Of a stretch of DNA of 27,978 nt, positions 22,689 to 27,978 are shown piece after piece. The first letter of the stretch is position 1; every line of letters begins with the position of its first letter. Source of the DNA: RZYP01 sp964386405 (GTDB taxonomy: Bacteria > Bacillota > Negativicutes > Acidaminococcales > Acidaminococcaceae); assembly GCA_964386405.1 (NCBI GenBank), contig CAYLRW010000014.1:1-27978 (forward strand), written 5' to 3'. The notes under the pieces are model-generated. The model was not told the origin of the DNA. It did not search any database and was given only the letters and a program-made list of their open reading frames with translations. A program made the translations under genes and the position numbers.

Positions 22689-23636
22689 ATGGAATACTTT
22701 TACCGTGTGCTTACACAATTGGAAATATTTTCTGTCATGATTCTTTTGGGAGTTTTCGCTGTGCACACCAAAGCTATCAATGAAAAATCGCTGAGCGATT
22801 TGTCGAAGCTGATCATGCGGTTGATTCTACCTGTGATGATTTTCCATAAATCGATCAACGGTGCTACCAAAGCTGATATGATGTCATCTTTTGCGGAGGT
22901 TGTTCTGGCATCTTTTTTTATGTTTATTGTGCTTTTTGCCGTTGGGTGGCTTTTAAAGAAGGCTTTTTGCTTGCAAGGTAATTACGGACGGGTTTATCAA
23001 GCAGCTACAATGTTCGGTAATGTTGGTTTTATCGGCATTCCTTTGATTCTGGGGATTTTGCCGGAAAGAGGGATGCTCTATATGGCTATCTTCTTCATCG
23101 TGGATCAGATAGTGCTGTGGAGCCTTGGTTTCTATATGACGCTGCCGGAAGACCAACTAAAGCATGCTTCATTAAAGTCGAATCTAAAAAACATTATAAG
23201 CCCTGCTATGGTTGGTATTTTCTTGGCGATAAGCTTCATTGCGCTGGAATGGAAACTTCCTGTCACTTTGAATAAAGCGCTTGGCGCGGTAGGTGATGCG
23301 ACAACACCACTGTCCCTGATCTATATTGGTGCCAGCTTTTGCTTCTGTGATGTACGACAATTTGCTGCAAGGTTGGAATACTATGCAATCGTTGTCGGCA
23401 AGATGATTATTGCGCCGATAGTTATTTTCCTGGTTTTGCGGGCACTGCAGGTTCAGGAAGAAATAATTACCGTCATCACTACTCTTGCCGGCGTTCCGAG
23501 TATGGCCGCCATTGCCATGTTTGCAAGAACTAACGGCTCGGATGAAAATTGCGCGATTGGCGCTATTCTGATTACCACCATTTTCAGTTTGTTTACTTTG
23601 CCGCTCGTTGCTTATATTACAGGCAGCCTGCTATAA
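22689..23636 (+). CDS. AEC-family transporter (auxin efflux carrier fold)
   Basis: 315 residues, inner membrane, about ten hydrophobic helices in two five-helix halves. The family signature FGNVGFIGIPLILG lies in the first half. The second half opens with NIISPAMVGIFLAI and includes TTPLSLIYIGASF, both typical of AEC proteins. Bacterial members move organic acids such as malate or malonate, or amino acids; the substrate is not readable here. The start is well supported by GGAGGGGG about 8 bases upstream. It is monocistronic, with its own terminator shared with the convergent M20 gene. Confidence 0.9.
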   Translation: MEYFYRVLTQLEIFSVMILLGVFAVHTKAINEKSLSDLSKLIMRLILPVMIFHKSINGATKADMMSSFAEVVLASFFMFIVLFAVGWLLKKAFCLQGNYGRVYQAATMFGNVGFIGIPLILGILPERGMLYMAIFFIVDQIVLWSLGFYMTLPEDQLKHASLKSNLKNIISPAMVGIFLAISFIALEWKLPVTLNKALGAVGDATTPLSLIYIGASFCFCDVRQFAARLEYYAIVVGKMIIAPIVIFLVLRALQVQEEIITVITTLAGVPSMAAIAMFARTNGSDENCAIGAILITTIFSLFTLPLVAYITGSLL

Positions 23637-23650
23637 ATTGTTTGGAGAAA

Positions 23651-23685
23651 AAAAGAGGTTCCACTTTTAAAGTGGAACCTCTTTT
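23651..23685. terminator. Bidirectional terminator between AEC and M20 genes
   Basis: A 35-nt palindrome with perfect 17-nt arms around a single central T: AAAAGAGGTTCCACTTT on the left and its reverse complement on the right. In RNA the inner A/T pairs will open as the loop. Flanking A and T runs serve both convergent genes. Confidence 0.9.
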
Positions 23686-23698
23686 GCTTTGTCTGAGT

Positions 23699-24802
23699 TT
23701 AACCAAGAATTTTTTTAACTGCTGTTTTAAAAATGGTTACGCCTGTTTCCAAGGCATCGGTATCAAAATGCATGTCAGGATGGTGGAGGCCTGGAGTTGC
23801 GTTAACGCCAAGTCCAAAGAAGCCAGCTTTAATTGATGGCTTGTGGCGGGTATAGAAGAAGAAGTCTTCACCACCGGCAGTTTTGAAAGGTGCAAGTAAA
23901 GCGTCTTTGCCCATCACATCAGTAATTGTTTCAGCAAGCAGGTTGGTCATATCCTCATCAAGTTCTGCCGCTGGCAGTTCTTTGATGAATTTTATTTCAG
24001 CGGTAGCGCCTACTGTAGAAACGCCGCCTTCAATTGCTTTGACAATTTTTTCCTGCAAGAGGGCCATTACATCATTTTCAGCCGCACGAATATCCCAGTT
24101 AACATGTGCTTCGGCTGGAATGGCATTGGTTACGCCGGAATCGCAGATGAAGCGTGTTGGTTTGGCACTGTAGGAAAAGTTGGGGTTAAGATGAATAGCA
24201 TTAACGGCATTGATTGCGGCAGCAGCGGCATCAATAGCATTGATACCAAGATGCGGACGTGCACCGTGAGCCGGTTTGCCATGAATGATGACGTCAACGG
24301 TACCGGATGCAGAATACCACATTGCCGGGATGGCAAAACCTTTTCTGCATTCTTCTTCAGGGCGGATATGTGAGCCGATGATCATATCAACATCGTCGAT
24401 AGCGCCGCCTTTAATCATCGTTAAAGCACCGGCAGCAATTTCTTCGGCTGGTTGGAAAAGAATTTTCAAACGGCCCTTGGTGACGATTTTCTCACGAATA
24501 ATTTCTTCGGCAGCGGCAAGCACCATGGAGGAGTGGGCATCGTGTCCGCAGGTATGACGTGCGCAAGGTACACCGTCGATTACATGGCCGAGTGCATCCA
24601 TATCGGCACGCAAAGCTAATGTAGGGCCTTCTACGCCGGTATCATAAATGCCGATCACACCCGTAGCACCGCCGACATTTCTTGTGACTTTAAAACCTGC
24701 ATTTTCCAGTTGTTCGGCAAGGTAGGCTGAAGTTTTTACTTCCTCCAGACCAACCTCTGGAATTGTGTGTAAATATCCATAATGCTTGAGAACGTTTGAC
24801 AA
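23699..24802 (-). CDS. M20-family metallo-amidohydrolase (N-acyl amino acid amidohydrolase/aminoacylase type)
   Basis: 367 residues from the preferred start. Metal-site motifs of the M20D/amidohydrolase group are visible in order: RADMDAL, HTCGHDAHSSM, FQPAEE and, near the end, GLHHPDMHFD; GKPAHGARPHLGINAI marks the dimerisation domain. Such enzymes remove acyl or peptide groups from amino acids (hippurate-, indole-acetyl- or acyl-amino-acid hydrolases). A GTG at 24811 is in frame, but it overlaps the GAGGTG ribosome binding site; the TTG at 24802 is 6 bases after that site and is the better start. The gene is divergent from the yjiH/yjiG-like pair across a region holding a perfect palindrome. 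This suggests a joint role in using a peptide or amino-acid derivative (inference). Confidence 0.88.
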   Translation of the reverse strand: MSNVLKHYGYLHTIPEVGLEEVKTSAYLAEQLENAGFKVTRNVGGATGVIGIYDTGVEGPTLALRADMDALGHVIDGVPCARHTCGHDAHSSMVLAAAEEIIREKIVTKGRLKILFQPAEEIAAGALTMIKGGAIDDVDMIIGSHIRPEEECRKGFAIPAMWYSASGTVDVIIHGKPAHGARPHLGINAIDAAAAAINAVNAIHLNPNFSYSAKPTRFICDSGVTNAIPAEAHVNWDIRAAENDVMALLQEKIVKAIEGGVSTVGATAEIKFIKELPAAELDEDMTNLLAETITDVMGKDALLAPFKTAGGEDFFFYTRHKPSIKAGFFGLGVNATPGLHHPDMHFDTDALETGVTIFKTAVKKILG

Positions 24803-24870
24803 AATTATCACCTCATTATAGTACGGACTGTTTAAGTGCTGAAAAATAAGACATTAACAGTCTCACAAAG

Positions 24871-24886
24871 TAATTGTATACAATTA
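24871..24886. promoter_or_regulatory. Perfect 16-bp palindrome, candidate GntR-type operator
   Basis: TAATTGTATACAATTA equals its own reverse complement. Its core TTGTATACAA has the t-GT-n-n-AC-a shape common for FadR/FCD-type GntR regulators. It lies between the divergent M20 and yjiH-like genes, about 70 bp from the former's start and 75 bp upstream of the latter's -35. No GntR gene is in the window. Confidence 0.45.
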
Positions 24887-24961
24887 GAAAAGATTTTTCA
24901 AGAAAGGTTACAGTATTTTGCAAAGAGAGTATCTCTGAAAAAAATAAAAAAATTATCAAAG

Positions 24962-24991
24962 TTGACATGCTAAATGGCAAAATCGTATAAT
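24962..24991 (+). promoter_or_regulatory. Promoter of the yjiH/yjiG-like pair
   Basis: Perfect consensus TTGACA (24962-24967) and TATAAT (24986-24991) with an 18-bp spacer, about 50 bp before the start codon. Confidence 0.85.
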
Positions 24992-25042
24992 TGTGAATGT
25001 GTTATATCCTGATTAGACTAATATAATAAAGGAGGATGTTTT

Positions 25043-25699
25043 ATGGAGCAGGAAAAAAATCAAAGTAAAGTTGGCGTAGGCGCTTACATAGCTTTGGCAG
25101 TTGCAATCTTATTTTTCTCAGGTCTCTTCATGAAAGTTGAAGGCATGAAATGGTTAAGTGCATTCGATTTTACAACTTTGGGCGGAACTTTCGGTACGAT
25201 GAAAGATCCAGCTAAAAATACTTTTATCGGTGCTGGCGGTGTCAGTGCGAAGGCTGGTTTCCTTTTTGCTTTATCCCTGGCGCCAACAGTTATGTTAGCT
25301 CTTGGCTGTCTGGAAGTACTTACTCATTACGGCGCAATTCGCGCTGCTCACAAATTATTGACTCCGCTGTTGCATCCGCTGCTTAGCTTGCCTGGCAAAA
25401 CAGGTCTTGCGCTGATTACGGACTTGCAAAGCACTGATGCTGGTGCCGCTTTGACTAAGGAGTTATATGACGAAGGTGAAATTACCAGAAAAGAATTGAC
25501 GATCATGGGTGCCTGGCAGTATTCCGGTGCTGGTCTGATCAACAATTATTTCGCAATCGGTTCTGCGCTGTTCTCTGTTTTAAAACTGCCGATCATTCTG
25601 CCTCTTTTGTTGATGTTCGGTTTGAAATTTGCCGGCGGTATGTTTGTACGTTTTGTACTGAATACGGTCTATAAGGAGGATTTCAAAGATGAGCAATAA
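25043..25699 (+). CDS. YjiH-like membrane protein with nucleoside-recognition (GATE) domain
   Basis: 218 residues, inner membrane, about four to five hydrophobic helices. The segment from SLAPTVMLALGCLEVL to GAGLINNYFAIGSALF carries the GATE/nucleoside-recognition fold: GLALITDLQSTDAGAAL is its gating motif. Length and pairing match E. coli YjiH (about 227 residues), encoded next to YjiG and the isoaspartyl dipeptidase IadA. Transport function is suspected for the family but not proven as far as I know. AAAGGAGGAT precedes the ATG by 6-7 bases. It overlaps the next gene by 11 bp, so the two products probably form a complex. Confidence 0.85.
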   Translation: MEQEKNQSKVGVGAYIALAVAILFFSGLFMKVEGMKWLSAFDFTTLGGTFGTMKDPAKNTFIGAGGVSAKAGFLFALSLAPTVMLALGCLEVLTHYGAIRAAHKLLTPLLHPLLSLPGKTGLALITDLQSTDAGAALTKELYDEGEITRKELTIMGAWQYSGAGLINNYFAIGSALFSVLKLPIILPLLLMFGLKFAGGMFVRFVLNTVYKEDFKDEQ

Positions 25700-26159
25700 T
25701 ACCAATAAAACCAACAATAATCCTTTTGATATTTTTGTTATCGGTGCGCGCAAAGGTTTTACCGTTGCTACGCAAAATCTTCTGCCAAACGTGCTGATGG
25801 CTTACACCCTTTCTGAAATTCTCAACCTTTTGGGCGTAATGAAAATAATCGGTGCGATTTTCGGGCCGGCTATGGGTCTCTTCGGATTGCCTGGTGAAGC
25901 AGTAACTGTTTTGCTGACTGCCTGGCTTTCTTCGTCTGCCGGTACCGGTATTGCCGTAAGCTTACTAAGCAATGGCACGATCAACGGTACACATGCAACT
26001 ATTTTGATTCCAGCTATTTTCCTCCTGGGTTCCCAGATTCAATACATGGGCCGTCTGCTCGGTGTTGCCGATGTTCCTAAGAAATATTGGCCGCTCTTGA
26101 TGCTGACCAGCATTCTGAATGCTTGCATCGCCATGGTCATCATGAATATCTTAGTTTAA
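25689..26159 (+). CDS. YjiG-like membrane protein with nucleoside-recognition (GATE) domain
   Basis: 156 residues, inner membrane, about four hydrophobic helices. GARKGFTVATQNLLPNVLMAY and LLTAWLSSSAGTGIAV are the conserved GATE elements, the second being the counterpart of the gating motif in its partner. Length matches E. coli YjiG (about 153). Its ATG lies inside the last codons of the yjiH-like gene, with AAGGAGGAT upstream, so translation is coupled. The pair resembles SpmA/SpmB in arrangement. With a divergent M20 amidohydrolase next door, import of a peptide or acyl-amino-acid is a reasonable guess. Confidence 0.85.
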   Translation: MSNNTNKTNNNPFDIFVIGARKGFTVATQNLLPNVLMAYTLSEILNLLGVMKIIGAIFGPAMGLFGLPGEAVTVLLTAWLSSSAGTGIAVSLLSNGTINGTHATILIPAIFLLGSQIQYMGRLLGVADVPKKYWPLLMLTSILNACIAMVIMNILV

Positions 26160-26180
26160 TAATTTATATTATTTAGCCTG

Positions 26181-26216
26181 AAACGCAAGGATATTTTATC
26201 CTTGCGTTTTTTTTTA
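26181..26216 (+). terminator. Intrinsic terminator of the yjiH/yjiG-like operon
   Basis: AAACGCAAGGATA (26181-26193) and TATCCTTGCGTTT (26197-26209) form a 13-bp stem, followed by an unbroken T-run to 26215. Confidence 0.92.
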
Positions 26217-26336
26217 TTGCTAAATTTTTGGCGTGTTAGCCATGACAGCAAATTTCAGCAGGAGAATCAAGGTGCTATGTCGAAATTAATAACTATTATT
26301 TGTTATGGACGTAAAAGCAGGAGGACTGGTTGAGGC

Positions 26337-27851
26337 ATGAAGCGATATGACGTTATCATCATCGGCACAGGCGCAGCGAACATTGCACTGGATGCGGCGT
26401 TAAAGCAAGGCCTGCAATGTGCTGTCATAGAGAAGGGCAAATTCGGCGGCACCTGCCTGACGCGTGGCTGCATACCGACAAAGGTACTGGCTACGGCAGC
26501 TGACTATATACGCGAAATCCAGGATTTGCCAAAAATCGGCATCGAAGTTGAACCGGCCAAAATGAACTGGGACATCATATCCCGCCGGGTGTGGGAGAAG
26601 ATTGACGAGCATAAGGCGGTTCTACGCCATTATCAAAAATATGACAACCTTGCTATTTATCAGGGCAGCGGCTTTTTTACCGGTGAAAAAACTTTGCAGG
26701 TCAAGCTGCACGATGGTACTCTTTCGGAAGCAATGACGGCAGAGAAAATCATAATTGATGTCGGTGCGCATACAAACCTGCCGGAAGTCCCAGGACGGGA
26801 AGAGACGGGCTATATTTGTTCGGAAACCCTCTTTGGCGATAAATACCCGCAGCAGCCGTATAAGAGCTTGATTATTGTCGGCGGTGGCCCGATTGGGTGC
26901 GAATTTTCCCATATTTTTGCGGCTGCCGGGACAACGGTTACAATTGTTCAGCATAACAACAGACTGCTTCCCAAAGCAGATGAAGATATTTCGGAGCAAA
27001 TTCGTCAAAATATGGAAGCCTTTGGCATAAAAGTTTATTTAAATGCCAATCTTCTGGAAGCCAAAAAAGCAGATGAGCAAAAAATATTGCTGTTCGAAGA
27101 TCGGGAAACAGGCAAAATAATGGAAATTGCTGCGGAAGAAATAATGTACGCTACCGGTATCAAACCTGTCAGCAAAGACCTGCAGGTTGCAAATACTTCT
27201 TTGGCAACTGATGAAGTCGGTTGGATCAAAACCAATGAGTTTTTGGAAACCAGTGTCAGCGGTATTTGGGCAATCGGTGATATCAATGGACAGCCTGCTT
27301 TCAGGCATAAGGCGAATTATGAAGCTGATATTCTCGCACATAACTTATTCGGTGGCAATGAACCGGACAAGTGGCGTTGGGCACGCTACGATGTCGTACC
27401 TGCCGTTACTTTTACCTATCCGCAGGTAGCACAGGTAGGCCTGACGGAAGCAGAAGCCCGGGAAAAGGGTTATGCAGTGAAAATCGGTAAGCAATTTTAT
27501 CACAATACTGCTAAAGGGTACGCGCTTGGTTTTACCTCTGGTGATGGGATGGACGGCTTTGTGAAGCTGATCGTGGACGGAGCGACGAATAATATTCTGG
27601 GCGTTCATGTTATCGGTGCACAGGCTTCGCTTTTGATTCAGCCTTTCATCAATATGCTGAATCTGGGGACGGTTACTCTTAAGCCCATCAACGAAGCAAT
27701 CGGGTCGGAAACCGTGCAAGAACTGCGGAAATCAGGCTTAACCAGAACGCTTGATCCTCACTCGGTGATCAGCGTGGGCGAAACGATGACACCTCATCCT
27801 TCTTTGGCAGAAGTCATCATGTGGACGCAGTATTATTTCGAAGGTAAGTGA
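26337..27851 (+). CDS. Pyridine nucleotide-disulfide oxidoreductase (dihydrolipoyl dehydrogenase-like)
   Basis: 504 residues, cytosolic FAD flavoprotein. The N-terminal FAD motif is VIIIGTGAAN; the redox-active disulfide is GGTC40-LTRG-C45-IPTK; IIVGGGPIGCEFSHIF is the NAD(P)H Rossmann motif; WAIGDINGQPAF is the second FAD motif. The C-terminal dimerisation domain ends with TPHPSLAEV, keeping the catalytic His and Glu of the HPTxxE signature. The family comprises dihydrolipoyl dehydrogenase, glutathione, mycothione and mercuric reductases. No 2-oxoacid dehydrogenase or glycine-cleavage gene is nearby, and the C-terminal domain has extra residues before the HP motif, so the disulfide substrate is uncertain. 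AGGAGG lies 12 bases before the ATG, longer than usual, with TGAGG closer. Confidence 0.88.
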   Translation: MKRYDVIIIGTGAANIALDAALKQGLQCAVIEKGKFGGTCLTRGCIPTKVLATAADYIREIQDLPKIGIEVEPAKMNWDIISRRVWEKIDEHKAVLRHYQKYDNLAIYQGSGFFTGEKTLQVKLHDGTLSEAMTAEKIIIDVGAHTNLPEVPGREETGYICSETLFGDKYPQQPYKSLIIVGGGPIGCEFSHIFAAAGTTVTIVQHNNRLLPKADEDISEQIRQNMEAFGIKVYLNANLLEAKKADEQKILLFEDRETGKIMEIAAEEIMYATGIKPVSKDLQVANTSLATDEVGWIKTNEFLETSVSGIWAIGDINGQPAFRHKANYEADILAHNLFGGNEPDKWRWARYDVVPAVTFTYPQVAQVGLTEAEAREKGYAVKIGKQFYHNTAKGYALGFTSGDGMDGFVKLIVDGATNNILGVHVIGAQASLLIQPFINMLNLGTVTLKPINEAIGSETVQELRKSGLTRTLDPHSVISVGETMTPHPSLAEVIMWTQYYFEGK

Positions 27852-27913
27852 AAAATTCACAAAAAGATAACAAGCCCTTTTTTTGAAAGAATCGGCTCTG
27901 CAACCGTTTCTGA

Positions 27914-27919
27914 TATAAT
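27914..27919 (+). promoter_or_regulatory. Candidate extended -10 promoter of the last gene
   Basis: TGATATAAT contains TATAAT (27914-27919) preceded by TG at the extended -10 position; no good -35 is found at 16-18 bp. It lies about 35 bp before the last start codon. Confidence 0.45.
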
Positions 27920-27953
27920 GAACATGTAAGCTAAATTAAAGGAGAGTGATTTT

Positions 27954-27978
27954 ATGAACAAGAAAATGCAAGCGGCAA
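27954..27978 (+). CDS. Start of a gene running off the window
   Basis: ATG at 27954 follows AAAGGAGAG with good spacing and a candidate extended -10 promoter. Only MNKKMQAA is visible. A signal peptide is possible, but the product cannot be named. Confidence 0.6.

Noticed and set aside
1..27978. CRISPR arrays, tRNA or rRNA genes, transposases, phage genes
   Set aside because: None were seen: no regularly spaced repeats of CRISPR length, no tRNA-like cloverleaf that I noticed, and no recombinase motifs in any frame.

Overview
The window looks like chromosomal DNA of a diderm (outer-membrane-bearing) Firmicute of the class Negativicutes. The best evidence is a SLH-domain beta-barrel porin of the OmpM type at 11809-13014, combined with a TonB-dependent outer-membrane receptor, a Firmicute-style cobalamin riboswitch and strong AGGAGG ribosome binding sites. 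The fairly AT-rich, plain metabolic and transport content would fit Acidaminococcaceae such as Phascolarctobacterium. That genus-level guess is inference from memory, not a search result. I see no rRNA, tRNA, CRISPR array, insertion sequence or phage gene.

Layout. 1-2774: a small flavodoxin-like protein, a TetR-family regulator and a radical SAM protein with a cysteine-rich C-terminus, with a palindrome over the candidate promoter. 2776-5149: a promoter, a cobalamin riboswitch with intrinsic terminators, and a BtuB-like TonB-dependent receptor. 5240-8520: a nitroreductase (minus), an L-2-hydroxyacid dehydrogenase of the LDH/HicDH family (plus) and a dicarboxylate/amino-acid:cation symporter (minus). 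8949-10205: an NRAMP metal transporter. 10382-11496: a secreted protein with a copper-amine-oxidase-N-like domain, cut by a 100-N assembly gap whose two flanks are identical over 55 bp, so the gene is probably intact in the organism.

11809-21818 is the centre of interest: six plus-strand genes with gaps of 26 bp or less, or a 4-bp overlap, closed by a strong terminator. They encode an SLH porin, a UDP-sugar 6-dehydrogenase, a membrane-anchored protein with three tandem NodB-like domains (only the third has catalytic residues), a membrane glycosyltransferase 2 synthase of hyaluronan/chitin-synthase type with an N-terminal PilZ domain, a second NodB-like protein with an altered active site and a C-terminal beta-sandwich, and a GH18-like lipoprotein. 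Together they resemble a synthase-dependent exopolysaccharide system: precursor supply, polymerisation gated by a PilZ domain, periplasmic modification and trimming, and possibly an SLH-anchored barrel at the outer membrane. The gene content differs from the Pga, Alg, Bcs and Pel systems as I know them.

21884-27978: a small exported protein of unknown function (minus), an AEC-family transporter (plus), an M20 amidohydrolase (minus), a YjiH/YjiG-like GATE-domain membrane pair (plus), a pyridine nucleotide-disulfide oxidoreductase (plus) and the first eight codons of another gene. A perfect 16-bp palindrome lies between the M20 gene and the yjiH/yjiG-like pair.
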